Notes under the pieces: generated by a model
The model's database searches: none
What the model saw: the letters and a program-made list of their open reading frames with translations, nothing else
What the model was told of the DNA's origin: nothing
Made by a program: the position numbers and the translations under genes
In this document: in pieces, positions 9,091 to 18,058 of the stretch
How positions within the stretch are numbered: the first letter of the stretch is position 1
Layout: each line of letters starts with the position of its first letter
Assembly: GCF_049801055.1 (NCBI RefSeq)
Contig: NZ_JBNAGF010000005.1
Location: 237,394 to 301,393 of the forward strand
From: JBNAGF01 sp049801055
GTDB lineage: Bacteria; Pseudomonadota; Alphaproteobacteria; Rhodobacterales; Rhodobacteraceae
Reading direction: 5' to 3'
Length of the DNA: 64,000 nt

Positions 9091-10140
9091 ATGCCACAAT
9101 CCATTCCCTTGATCCGCGCGGCCTCTATTGCGCCGATGCGGCGCTGGCTGAGGGAGATCGGCCACAGTCCCGAGCCGTTTCTTGCGACAGCGGGCTTGTC
9201 CTGGGTCCCTGAAGACGATCCCTACCTCCCAATCCCTCTTCGTGGGGTTGTGGCGCTCCTTGTCGAAATCTCTCGGAGGATCGGCCCCGATGCGCCCTGC
9301 AGAATGGTCAAAGGACGGGGTGGATACGAAATCGGACTGATCGGAGCAGCGGCGCTCTGCGGTCCAACGGTACGCGAAGGCTTCCAGCGTCTTGCCCGTT
9401 CGATGCCACGTCACTGCACCCATGAAATGTTTGTCGTACTGGACGAAGGAGACGGACTACATATTCGCGATGGGTGGGCGATGGATATGGGAGACACTGA
9501 GGTTCTGCACTTCGTTCAGCAATACGTTGCCGCCTTGGTCGACATGATTTGCAGTGTCGCGTCCGGAGCATCGCCCAGTGCAGATCGCGTCGAGATCGTG
9601 CCACACCCGACGGCAGGCCTCGCACATTTGCGACCTTGGTTGGGTGACAGGGTGCTGGCCGCCAAGGACCGCGCGCTCGACGTGGTCGTAAGCAATGAAG
9701 TCGCAGCAAAACAGTTCACGGATGCCGTGCAAAGAGAAGCGCTCTTACAATCTGAGCCAGATGGAAACCGCCTTCGGGAGGTAAACTGCCTGTCCGAGGA
9801 TGTGGCCACGCTTGTTTCCAGCATGTTGCCCCGGACCACCCCACTCCTGGAGAAGGTGGCCGCTTCCGCAGGCGTCAGCAGCAGAACGCTCAGGCGGCAC
9901 CTCCAGGAGGAAGGCACGAGTTTCTCGGATATCGTCGAACGCACAAGATCGCAGATTGCGGTGGACCGGATGCAGAGCGAACCCGGGACCCCACTGGGGG
10001 ATATCGCTGCCGAATTGGGGTACTCCGATCAATCAACGTTGACGAGGATGGTCAAACGATGGACGGGTCACACTCCGAGCGAGTTTAAAAAAACTCATCG
10101 GGTTGACGATCATACCGGCAATCCAATTGGCTTGCCGTGA
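9091..10140 (+). CDS. AraC-family transcriptional regulator
   Basis: A 349-residue protein. The N-terminal part (about 10-190) matches the arabinose-binding-like domain of the OruR/ArgR-type AraC group, starting SIAPMRRWLREIGHSPE. The C-terminal 100 residues hold two helix-turn-helix units, VAASAGVSSRTLRRHLQEEG and LGDIAAELGYSDQSTLTRMV, and end with the usual GHTPSEFK. It is transcribed away from the sulfatase gene with 159 bases between starts, so control of the sulfatase (and perhaps mscS and the porin) is likely. The effector is unknown. Confidence 0.92.
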   Translation: MPQSIPLIRAASIAPMRRWLREIGHSPEPFLATAGLSWVPEDDPYLPIPLRGVVALLVEISRRIGPDAPCRMVKGRGGYEIGLIGAAALCGPTVREGFQRLARSMPRHCTHEMFVVLDEGDGLHIRDGWAMDMGDTEVLHFVQQYVAALVDMICSVASGASPSADRVEIVPHPTAGLAHLRPWLGDRVLAAKDRALDVVVSNEVAAKQFTDAVQREALLQSEPDGNRLREVNCLSEDVATLVSSMLPRTTPLLEKVAASAGVSSRTLRRHLQEEGTSFSDIVERTRSQIAVDRMQSEPGTPLGDIAAELGYSDQSTLTRMVKRWTGHTPSEFKKTHRVDDHTGNPIGLP

Positions 10141-10790
10141 TCGAAATCGCATCACTATCATTGATGGTTCGGAGAATTCGTCGGGGAAAAGACTTGCATT
10201 CTCAAAGGGAGAACTTGACTTGCCCCAGAAGGCGGAAGGTCGCCATTGATGACAAATTTCAGGCAGATACCTATTCTGCGCTGGCAGTTTGCTCGCGGCG
10301 CTTGACGCCTGCTGTTCGTGACGCAGCAACCGACACTTTGGGCTCGGAGCGGCCTTGCGGCTGCGCCGCGGGGCAAGCCTGGACCACGCTTCAAAATCAG
10401 CCATTCGCGAAACGCAGATATTCCACCCATTTCTAAGGCGTGTCCTGGTTCTCGGACATTCAGCGGTTGGAAGCAGCCCCTCGACAGCATGGGCCCGAAC
10501 GACGGCACCGAGCCCTTTGCAGACGTCATACCGCAACCCTGTTGCTGCAACTGCATCCGGCCGTTCGCAGCCCAAAGCAGACCCGGAGCTTTGTCCATGA
10601 GAGCGGCTAAAGATCTTGTTGAATGCCACAAAGGGTGTGCTGGTCAGAGGAGCATCAGGTGGAGGCTGTTCTAGCAGGCTCACTGTGCTGCGGCCTCTTG
10701 TGCATTTACCACCCCTGAGGCGATCATCGCAAAATAGGAGGCGGGGAGCGCTATGCCCAGGCAAAGCAGGTTCCAGGACCGTGGCATTCT
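10141..10790. other. Intergenic region of 0.65 kb, no clear gene
   Basis: Several overlapping frames are open on both strands, but none has a ribosome binding site, sensible composition or a recognisable motif. The stretch GCGGCCTTGCGGCTGCGCCG is strongly palindromic in character. Parts near 10550-10590 (CATCCGGCCGTTCGCAGC) loosely resemble the interspersed repeat. I see nothing that can be called a feature with confidence. Confidence 0.4.
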
Positions 10791-11591
10791 TTAAAACCTG
10801 AACTTCACCCCCAAGACCGGGCCGTGCTGGGACACATCATATGCAAACGGCCCGGTTGACAGCGTGGTGCTGTAGTCGATGCTGTAGTAGCGCCAGCCGA
10901 AGAACAACGAGGTTTTCTTCCAAGGGCGCCAGTCAACGCCGATATTGGCCCCCACTTGCAGGTCGTTGCCACCCGCGCCGAAGCCACCAAGGTCAAGCGA
11001 GGCAATAGCCGTCCACTGGTCGTTTAGAACCCACGTTCCGCGAGCGCCAATCACAGGTTCCCACCAGCCGACATCGCCACCGAGAACGGGCAAAGGCGCT
11101 GGGGCCGAAATCGTCACCTCTTGCCTGAGCTTATTGTAGCGAGCGCCAAACTGTAAGTCGAAGGCATACCGCTGGCCGTTGTTACCAATCGCATCCAAAA
11201 CTTTGTAAGATGCCAGCAGGCCCAACCATTTCTGCCGTATATCCGCTTTGAACGTGGCTCCGCCTGGCGTTGGAAGGGCTCCGTCGGCCTCAAGCCCGAC
11301 ATAGTTGGCATCTAGTATGAAGCCCCAGTTGCCGCGCCATGCTTCGTACCGCCCGGCCAAGGCGAAATCGAGAAGGTTCAGAGCATCGCTGAGGTCGAGG
11401 TCCAGCGGAACACTTGTACCGGCAATGGTCGAGGTCCCGCTCGTTCGGGCCGGCAGAAAGGCATAAAGTGCCAGCGAGTGCCGCCATTCGGTTTCACTTT
11501 GCCCGGCAAGAGGGATCGCCTCGGCATCAGCGGTGGTGGAAAATGCGCCAAGCGCAACGGCGGCTAGCAGTGCCCTAGTTTTTGTGATCAT
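10791..11591 (-). CDS. Outer-membrane beta-barrel protein
   Basis: A 266-residue protein with a signal peptide (LLAAVALGAFSTTADA, cleavage near residue 23) and a C-terminus in ...VKFRF, the aromatic end typical of outer-membrane barrels. The mature part alternates short hydrophobic strands with Gly/Asp/Asn turns, consistent with 8-10 strands. Nothing points to a specific ligand. It is transcribed towards the AraC gene. The next gene on the other side is a divergent TetR regulator, so regulation by that protein is possible. Confidence 0.75.
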   Translation of the reverse strand: MITKTRALLAAVALGAFSTTADAEAIPLAGQSETEWRHSLALYAFLPARTSGTSTIAGTSVPLDLDLSDALNLLDFALAGRYEAWRGNWGFILDANYVGLEADGALPTPGGATFKADIRQKWLGLLASYKVLDAIGNNGQRYAFDLQFGARYNKLRQEVTISAPAPLPVLGGDVGWWEPVIGARGTWVLNDQWTAIASLDLGGFGAGGNDLQVGANIGVDWRPWKKTSLFFGWRYYSIDYSTTLSTGPFAYDVSQHGPVLGVKFRF

Positions 11592-11854
11592 TACTGTCTC
11601 CTCAGTTCATCATCTTTCAATCGATTTTCGGTCACTGCACGCCAGCGGCCGCTCGGTAGATCGTGCCGAAATGCCCTCGAAGATCGGAATCTCTGTTGTT
11701 GTTGGCGATTCTTCCCAGGTGCCGCTCATGGCGTCGGCCAAGTCATCGCTTGAACGCCTATCGGTTGGCACTGGCACATCCCCTCGAATCAATCCATTTT
11801 ATAAACGCATTCGTCTAGTTGAGAGAAATATCTCCGTGCTGTAAACCTGTGAAA
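11592..11854. other. Divergent intergenic region between barrel protein and TetR regulator
   Basis: The 263 bases separate two divergently read genes and should hold both promoters. The stretch near 11800-11860 is A/T-rich (ATTTTATAAACGCATTC) and would suit a promoter for the TetR gene. I see no clear operator palindrome. Confidence 0.35.
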
Positions 11855-12433
11855 ATGACACAGATCAAACAAAGCGGCGGCACGCGCAAGCCACGGGTCA
11901 GCAAATCTGACTGGCTCAAAATGGCACTGGATGTCCTTGAGGAAGGCGGCATTAACGCGGTTCGCGTCGAGCACCTTGCAAGCCGGCTGAATGTGGCCAA
12001 GAGCGGCTTTTATTACCATTTTCGAGACCGTGAAGATCTGTGCGACAAACTCCTAGATCACTGGCTCACGCTCGACGGCACACCGTTCTTCAAAGAACGG
12101 ATGCGCGAAGAAGCCTCTCCCGTCGAACGTCTTCGTACTATCAGCGAAGTGGTCGACAGGGTCGGCCTTAGCCGCTACGACACGGCGATCCGTCAATGGT
12201 CCAGACGGGACCCAAAGGTCAGGCGCATCTGGAAGGCCGAGATGCTGAAACGCCTGGCCCACATCAGGGGATTGTTTGCTGAACTTGGGTTCGAGGGCGA
12301 TGACCTCGAAGTTCGCACCCGCACATATGTCGCCTATCAGGTCAGTGACAGAGACATCTTTGGTGATCTCTCCCATAAGGAGCGTTCAAAGCTGCGCGAA
12401 TTGAGAATTGATCTGCTCACCAGTCCAAATTGA
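11855..12433 (+). CDS. TetR/AcrR-family transcriptional regulator
   Basis: The N-terminal part has the family helix-turn-helix: ALDVLEEGGINAVRVEHLA, then SRLNVAKSGFYYHFRDREDL, ending in the characteristic YYHF before helix 4. The ligand-binding region (about residues 70-190) is variable, as usual. The ATG at 11855 is preferred, giving about 192 residues; a TTG at 11819 in the same frame would add 12 residues, and neither has a strong ribosome binding site. It sits between a barrel-protein gene (divergent) and an exported MBL-fold hydrolase (same direction), either of which may be its target. Confidence 0.88.
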   Translation: MTQIKQSGGTRKPRVSKSDWLKMALDVLEEGGINAVRVEHLASRLNVAKSGFYYHFRDREDLCDKLLDHWLTLDGTPFFKERMREEASPVERLRTISEVVDRVGLSRYDTAIRQWSRRDPKVRRIWKAEMLKRLAHIRGLFAELGFEGDDLEVRTRTYVAYQVSDRDIFGDLSHKERSKLRELRIDLLTSPN

Positions 12434-12539
12434 GGACTTGGCCGTCGCAGGCCTGCTGGCATGGCAATTAAATTCTAGACATATCCGTCCATAAAATCCT
12501 AACCTCTGACCGAGATTTCTGTTCGTTTTGGGGGAAAGA

Positions 12540-13835
12540 ATGCTTTTTCGATTTACCAATGGACTATTGAGCGCGCTGACGATTGGCGCCGTCGCCACCG
12601 TCTTCTACTTCTCTTTGAACTCGGACATTGATACGGGCTTGCCTGGTGGGGCTCATGCCGCTGGCGGCGTGGTCTCTGACCCGACAGGCACAGCGCCAGA
12701 CCGTTATGTATACTACCCAGGCACTGAAGCTCTTGCGGATGGGGAAGTGCGTGTTATCGCCTGCGGTACAGGCATGCCGGATCAGCGACGCGGTCAGGCG
12801 TCGGCCTGCTTCCTGTTCGAGTTCGGGAACGGGGAGAAATTCATCTTCGACATCGGGACCGGGTCGATGCGGAACATCAATTCGCTGATGATCCCGCCGG
12901 AATTCCTGACCAAGGTCTTCATCAGCCACCTGCACACCGATCACTGGGGCGACCTCGATGGGCTTTGGGCCGGTGGCTGGACTGCCGGACGCCCGAACCC
13001 CCTCGAAATCTGGGGGCCCAGCGGTCAAACCCCGGAGATGGGAACTGCCTACGCTATCGACGGTTTCCTGCGCGCCTTCAACTGGGATTTTCAGACCCGC
13101 GCGTTCAAGATCTCGCCCATCCCAGGCAAGATCACGGTGCACGAGTTCGATTACCGGCAGGAAAACCAAATCGTTTACGATGAAGGCGGCATCGTGGTTC
13201 GTTCGATCCCGGCCATCCATACTGGCGATGGGCCGGTCAGCTACATCATCGAATATGCCGGGCTGAAGCTCGTCTTCGGTGGCGACAGCTCGCCCAACAA
13301 GTGGTTTGTCGAACATGCCAAGGACGCCGACTTTGTCATTCACGAGGCCTTCGCCAACCCGGACTACTTCAAGGATGAATACGGCCAACCTGCACAACTG
13401 GCTTGGCGTGCCTGTTGCGAGTTTCATACCTCCGGTCCGGCTTTTGGCAAGATCATGAGCGAGATCGCCCCCGGACATGCCGTGGGCTATCACACGATGG
13501 AAGAAGCCCATCCGAAGCTACTGCTGGAAATCCGTTCGACCTACGACGGCCCGCTGTCGATTGCGATGGACATGATGACATGGAACATCACCGCCGACGG
13601 TGTGACCGAGCGCATGGCGGTATCACCTGACCGTGCTAGCGCCGTGCCCGGGCCAACGCAACAGCCCGGACCGGAGCCGGATTGGCCCGAACCCTTCAGC
13701 GACTTTATCATCAGCGGTGAATGGGGACCGGGTTTCAACGCGCAAAATGAGATGCTCGACGAATTTCGGGATGAAAATGGCTTGGCTGATGCCGATTGGC
13801 GCCCGTCGAAGCCATGGTACGTTCCGATCGAGTGA
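12540..13835 (+). CDS. Exported metallo-beta-lactamase-fold hydrolase
   Basis: The ATG at 12540 follows GGGGGAAAG at suitable spacing. The N-terminus is hydrophobic (LLSALTIGAVATVFYFSL), so the protein is exported or membrane-anchored. The zinc motif HLHTDH lies at residues 130-135. Further His/Asp ligands are plausible in AIHTGDGPVSY and in FGGDSS. The layout resembles RNase Z/arylsulfatase-like MBL enzymes, including relatives annotated as GntH of guanitoxin gene sets, but the substrate here cannot be deduced. Residues beyond about 355 are a Pro/Trp-rich extension. A TetR gene lies 106 bases upstream on the same strand. Confidence 0.85.
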   Translation: MLFRFTNGLLSALTIGAVATVFYFSLNSDIDTGLPGGAHAAGGVVSDPTGTAPDRYVYYPGTEALADGEVRVIACGTGMPDQRRGQASACFLFEFGNGEKFIFDIGTGSMRNINSLMIPPEFLTKVFISHLHTDHWGDLDGLWAGGWTAGRPNPLEIWGPSGQTPEMGTAYAIDGFLRAFNWDFQTRAFKISPIPGKITVHEFDYRQENQIVYDEGGIVVRSIPAIHTGDGPVSYIIEYAGLKLVFGGDSSPNKWFVEHAKDADFVIHEAFANPDYFKDEYGQPAQLAWRACCEFHTSGPAFGKIMSEIAPGHAVGYHTMEEAHPKLLLEIRSTYDGPLSIAMDMMTWNITADGVTERMAVSPDRASAVPGPTQQPGPEPDWPEPFSDFIISGEWGPGFNAQNEMLDEFRDENGLADADWRPSKPWYVPIE

Positions 13836-14495
13836 GGGTCTGTTGGTTTGGCGGCTCGGATTGGGTCGATAACGAGGTCAAGCTAGGCGTGGCCGTATCT
13901 CCGATGTAACTCAGTCACCAGTCATCGTCCTGCGACTATGCGAACGGCCAGTTTGGGCAGCATTCGGACTAATCAGAGTCGGCTTTCCGCGCAATCCTGA
14001 AATTCGGAACTGACCAGGTTGCGGGTGCAGCGAACGACGGCTTCGTCCGCATGTGAGACATCGAACGCAGCCGCAGCGAATGGCCGGTTTGAGTTTCCGC
14101 TCACTTGATCGCTTTGAATGTCCGGTTTGGAGAAATCGCGCTGCAAAGCAGCGGGGCATTCAAGGAAACGGTTGGGCAATCGGTGTGGATATTTGTGCAT
14201 CAGCATTAGGCGGGTCTGTCCGCAACGCGGACATCGATGCCCGAAAAATCGCTGCACTATGAATGAACGGCCGCTTTTCTTGCTGCAGCGTGGCTGACAG
14301 CCAGATTAATTGTGTTGCTGCATCTGCGAGCAACCGAGTCGAAGCGCTTCCTGTATGGGCTCAGACCAGCCCAATGCATCCGCGGCGTTTCCCAAAGAAC
14401 ACGCAACCTGACAACGGCCATTCAAGCCACCAGTAAACTGAGGCGTCAGCGCTGTGCTGATGTCTGGGATTGGCGGGAGGATTGGAGAGCAAACT
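13836..14495. other. Intergenic region of 0.66 kb containing repeat sequence
   Basis: No gene is supported. The region contains the reverse-oriented interspersed repeat at 14217-14288 and, before it, related low-quality repeats (GAATGGCCGGTTTGAGTTTC and GAATGTCCGGTTTGGAGAAA at about 14080-14140 are near-duplicates of each other). It lies directly before a small recombinase gene. Confidence 0.45.
14217..14288 (-). repeat. Interspersed repeat, reverse copy
   Basis: The reverse complement of this stretch aligns with 3494-3570, with the AAAGCGGCCGTTCAT block conserved exactly, the GTGCAGCGA block conserved, and the distal GTTGCGGACA conserved. The spacing differs by a few bases. It lies in a gene-free region just before a solo tyrosine recombinase. 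Confidence 0.6.
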
Positions 14496-15128
14496 GTGAC
14501 AAGAGTCCAACTTCCCGCTGTTACCCCGAAACGAAGAGCCTGGAACAAGGGCCGGATCATCGGCCAGAAACGACCACTGTTGCCGAAACAGGTCTGGGCG
14601 ATCCGCGCGCGGCTCGAACTGGCGGGCAACCTGCGCGATCTAGCACTGTTCAATGTGGCAATAGATAGCAAGCTTCGCGGATGCGATTTGGTCAAACTGG
14701 CCGTCGCTGACCTTGTGAGGGACGATCGCGTTCGCGAAAGGGTGTCCGTGATCCAGAGCAAAACCAAGCGGCCCGTTCAGTTCGAACTATCTGAAAACAC
14801 GCGGGATACCATTGCCGCATGGATCAAGTCACCGGAGATGCTCGGCTGCCGTTTCATGTTTCCCAGCAGGTTTCATGACCGCCCGCATATCTCAACGCGC
14901 CAATATGGCCGGCTTGTGAGGGGTTGGGTGGCCGCGATTGGGCTAGAACCCAGTGGATACGGCACCCATTCGCTGCGCCGGACCAAAGCAGCTGAGATTT
15001 ACCGCAAAACCGGAAATCTAAGAGCGGTTCAACTTCTGCTCGGTCACACCAAGGTAGACAGCACAGTACGGTACCTTGGTGTCGAACTCGAAGATGCGCT
15101 GAGTATTGCCGAGCAAATCGACATTTGA
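14496..15128 (+). CDS. Small tyrosine recombinase (solo integrase)
   Basis: The GTG at 14496 follows GGAGAG at proper spacing and is preferred to an upstream ATG. The 210-residue product lacks a normal N-terminal core-binding arm and is almost only a catalytic domain. It has an Arg box in SKLRGCDLVKL, the HSLRRT box (His158 to Arg161), LLGHTKVDSTVRYLGVE with the final Tyr, and a short C-terminal helix. This compact type is widespread in proteobacteria, often on plasmids. No companion excisionase is nearby, so its current target is unclear. Confidence 0.85.
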   Translation: MTRVQLPAVTPKRRAWNKGRIIGQKRPLLPKQVWAIRARLELAGNLRDLALFNVAIDSKLRGCDLVKLAVADLVRDDRVRERVSVIQSKTKRPVQFELSENTRDTIAAWIKSPEMLGCRFMFPSRFHDRPHISTRQYGRLVRGWVAAIGLEPSGYGTHSLRRTKAAEIYRKTGNLRAVQLLLGHTKVDSTVRYLGVELEDALSIAEQIDI

Positions 15129-15433
15129 TCCACGTTGGCGGGCGGCTCTTGCCGTTCGCCAATCCTGAGCGGACCTGCGTTCGCGGCGCAGCGGTGGGTC
15201 GGATCGAGCCCGGAGCGGTCAATCTTGGCGCTCATACTTAAGTAGATCAGCAGAGCCAGGTCGCAGCGAAGCAGTGTTTCCGAGTGCCCCTTGTCAATAC
15301 GGGAGGATTGGAAACATGCTGCCTCACATTGCGCAGGGAGGCAGATCAAGGAGGATGAGGTTTACAGGGTTCACAAGTTGCCCTGCGAGTAACACCGGAA
15401 GCCGAATGGACGGCTCCCGGCTTTGCGTTGGTG
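15129..15433. other. Intergenic region between convergent genes
   Basis: About 300 bases separate the recombinase and the DUF1254 gene, which converge. Apart from a hairpin at 15394-15422, nothing is recognised. Confidence 0.4.
15394..15422 (-). terminator. Hairpin downstream of the DUF1254 gene
   Basis: On the minus strand the transcript leaving the DUF1254 gene reads GCCGGGAGCCG, a six-base loop, then CGGCTTCCGGT. This is an 11-pair stem with two G-U pairs, starting about 12 bases beyond the stop. No long U-tract follows, so termination strength is uncertain. Confidence 0.5.
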
Positions 15434-16981
15434 TCAATCAAGAAGTTCGATCTCGCCCGGACGCCAGGTTTTATCGAACCAGGCTTCTGTCGGGCTGTAC
15501 AGGCGCAGCAGACAGAACCATCCCTTGCCCGGAACGGTCTGGATCCAGTTTGCTTCCTTCCCGTCTGGCGCATCGGGACCAAAATAGATATCGATAGACC
15601 CGTCATCGTTGGTCAGAAGCTTGTCGCGCTTGTTGTTCTTGTTCGGGTAGGGCTGGTCCGTCTGCAGCATAGACCGGGTTTGTGAGTCGTAGACCACAAT
15701 GGACATGAATTTTTCAGCGGGCGCATCACCTGGAAGATTCAGCTTGTACGATTTGCCACCGTCAAGATAGTCGCCCTTCGCATCCAGATAGCCCCAAGCA
15801 TATTGCGAGCCCTTTCCGATGAGTTTCCAGACCATCGCAGGCGAATTGAATGTCGCCATGTAGAAGTACTGCGCGCGGGCATCAATATCACGTCCGCCCA
15901 GCCCCTTGTCCTTCAGATACTCATACGAATTGCCGATCATGCCACGTTTCCAGTAGCTGCCCTCGTAGAGGAATTCGTCCTGATTGCGTTCGTACCAGAA
16001 CAGGGCACGTGCGGTTGCATTCCCCAGTTTCGCTGCCTGCTCCAGGATCTTTCTCATCCGCTCATCGGGTGCAAAGGGCTTGCCCTTCTGGATACCTATG
16101 GATGCAAAAAGCCCGCGAAGCTCCGGGTCCAGAAACTCGATCGGCTCACGATCGATAACCGTATGAAGTTCTTCAAAGAACTCGTACCGGGCCGCATGAA
16201 CTGTGTTGAAGTCGGCACCTGTTCCGTTGATGAACTCCATCGCAGGCGGGTTTGCCGCAGCACTTAGCGGATAGATCCTGATGTTGTTTCTGAACAGATC
16301 ACTGGAGTAATCCGGCTTTCCGTCCTTCAGGAAGCCCCGCAGCAACACCCAGACCGCATAGCTGCGCGACTCGGCGATTGTATATTCGCCTGCCGGCACA
16401 ATCCCTTCGAAATCCGACTTCTCGTATCCGGGAGGCAGGATCAAAAACTTACCACCACTGCCGTGATGCGGACCCGGTGGTCCCATGTCGACAATGTTGC
16501 GCGAGAACGAGTCAATCATGATCCCGGGTCCCGTACCGCCCGGGATTTCCACCACAGTTGGCCCATCTCTTTGCAGATCAAGGAACGACGTAAAATAGAC
16601 AGTCCCGGCATTGCCCGTGAGGAACAAGGAATTGCTGTCCATCAGTCCGTCGAAGATGATGGCCTGGTGGGCTTGCTCCTGTCCAAGAGCAATATGCCCG
16701 GCCCGGCCGGCTTCAAAATTGGAGGCCGGCATACCGTTCAGCACGACCTGAAGGCCGCGATTCAGGTCCAGATTGGCAAAAAGAGCCTTGGCGGCGATTT
16801 CATTGGGAATACCGTCGAAGAACTCAAGCGTACCCAGCTTGGTATCAACGGTATCGGGTGTCAGGACCCAGTCGGGAATCTTGGTGTTGAAACCCGGGGT
16901 CGTTTCCTCGGCCAAACCGGCAGGAGCCAAGGCGGCGTACTGCAGGGCCACCGTCGCAGCTAACAGTTTCAGGTTTTTCAT
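15434..16981 (-). CDS. DUF1254/DUF1214 domain protein, exported
   Basis: The start at 16981 has AAGGAAG upstream and a signal peptide (LKLLAATVALQYAALAPAGLA). The 515-residue product carries the DUF1254 region in its N-terminal half (around SRNIVDMGPPGPHHGSGGKFLILPPG, near residue 155) and the DUF1214 region at the C-terminus (SIVVYDSQTRSMLQTDQPYP and PGKGWFCLLRLYSPTEAWFDKTW). Such proteins are secreted and common in soil and marine bacteria; their biochemical role is not settled. The divergent LysR gene is the likely regulator. Confidence 0.88.
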   Translation of the reverse strand: MKNLKLLAATVALQYAALAPAGLAEETTPGFNTKIPDWVLTPDTVDTKLGTLEFFDGIPNEIAAKALFANLDLNRGLQVVLNGMPASNFEAGRAGHIALGQEQAHQAIIFDGLMDSNSLFLTGNAGTVYFTSFLDLQRDGPTVVEIPGGTGPGIMIDSFSRNIVDMGPPGPHHGSGGKFLILPPGYEKSDFEGIVPAGEYTIAESRSYAVWVLLRGFLKDGKPDYSSDLFRNNIRIYPLSAAANPPAMEFINGTGADFNTVHAARYEFFEELHTVIDREPIEFLDPELRGLFASIGIQKGKPFAPDERMRKILEQAAKLGNATARALFWYERNQDEFLYEGSYWKRGMIGNSYEYLKDKGLGGRDIDARAQYFYMATFNSPAMVWKLIGKGSQYAWGYLDAKGDYLDGGKSYKLNLPGDAPAEKFMSIVVYDSQTRSMLQTDQPYPNKNNKRDKLLTNDDGSIDIYFGPDAPDGKEANWIQTVPGKGWFCLLRLYSPTEAWFDKTWRPGEIELLD

Positions 16982-17124
16982 AGCAGTTCTTCCTTCGATA
17001 GTGCGCAAAAACAATTGCCAAGAGGACGTCGTTCCCAACACGGCTTCGTCACCTGGGATCATCGGTATTTCATTATTAAATAGTGGGTTGCCGTAACTTT
17101 CGAGGCATGGTCCTATCAACACAA

Positions 17125-17161
17125 CTGAAGAACATCGATAGTGGTCATGAAGAACATCGAT
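17125..17161 (+). repeat. 14-base direct repeat across the LysR start
   Basis: TGAAGAACATCGAT occurs at 17125-17138 and again at 17148-17161. The second copy is the first codons of the LysR gene and the first lies just upstream of its start. The nine bases between include the start region GTGGTC. It could be a local duplication or an autoregulatory site. Confidence 0.6.
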
Positions 17162-18058
17162 TACCGGTCGATTGACGGCCAACTCTTGCGTACATTTCTG
17201 GTGGTTCTGGGGGAAGGCTCTGTAACGAAGGCGGCTGAACAGCTTGGAGTTACGCAGTCCTCGGTCAGTCATTCGCTGGGTCGGTTGCGTGAGTTCTTCA
17301 ATGACCCGCTCTTTGTTCGATCCGGTCAGCAGTTTCTGCCCACGGAACGCGCGATGTCACTCAAGGAGCCGGTTCAGGCGGTCATTGATGGCATCGAAGG
17401 ACTGACCCATGATCGCTCCTTTGACCCACGGGAAGAGGAACTTTTTTTCATTGTCGCAGCCAATGACACACAACGTGACCTGATTTTTCCGGCCTTGGTC
17501 CGGGAACTGAACAGCGAGGGTATTCCGATTGCCCTGGAGTTCATTTCTTCGGGACACCCGTTTCCCGCCTTGATGCGGGATGCCCGCTGCCATCTTGCCT
17601 TGACCCCGTTTCCGCCAGACGGGACCGACATCTTGCAGAGACATTTGTTCGAAGCCAAAATGATGTGCTTCTACGACGGCTCCATGAGGGAAGCCCCAAA
17701 AACCTGGGAAGAATACTGCCAGTCAGATCACATCACTGTACGGTTTGCCGATGGCGGGACCTCGCAGAGAGCTCTGACTGGTGTCGACAAGTCTGGTATT
17801 CGAAGTGCCCGATTATCTGTACAGAACTTCGCAGGAATACCTCCTTTTGTGCGGGGCACACGAACTCTTGCCACTGAGATCGATCTGATGAAACTCTGCA
17901 CTTTACGGGATCTCGACATGGCTCCATTGCCAAAAAGGACCGACCCCGTACAAATGTACATGTGTTGGCATCGCCGCAGCAACAGTGATCCATCCCACGT
18001 TTGGCTACGAAAGCGGATTGTTCGGATCGCGAGCAAAATTCACATTCCTGAAAAGTAG
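17147..18058 (+). CDS. LysR-family transcriptional regulator
   Basis: A protein of about 303 residues with an N-terminal winged helix-turn-helix: TFLVVLGEGSVTKAAEQLGV, followed by TQSSVSHSLGRLREFFNDPLFVR, the standard LysR signature. A periplasmic-binding-like effector domain follows (about 90-300). The ATG at 17147 is taken as start; an in-frame GTG at 17141 is equally placed. It is transcribed divergently from the DUF1254 gene with 165 bases between starts, which suggests that it regulates that gene. The PLFVRSGQQFLPTERA segment is like NodD/PcaQ-type members. Confidence 0.92.
   Translation: MKNIDYRSIDGQLLRTFLVVLGEGSVTKAAEQLGVTQSSVSHSLGRLREFFNDPLFVRSGQQFLPTERAMSLKEPVQAVIDGIEGLTHDRSFDPREEELFFIVAANDTQRDLIFPALVRELNSEGIPIALEFISSGHPFPALMRDARCHLALTPFPPDGTDILQRHLFEAKMMCFYDGSMREAPKTWEEYCQSDHITVRFADGGTSQRALTGVDKSGIRSARLSVQNFAGIPPFVRGTRTLATEIDLMKLCTLRDLDMAPLPKRTDPVQMYMCWHRRSNSDPSHVWLRKRIVRIASKIHIPEK

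Noticed and set aside
10033..10764. 243-residue minus-strand frame
   Set aside because: It overlaps the AraC 3' end and a repeat-like stretch. No motif, no start signal.
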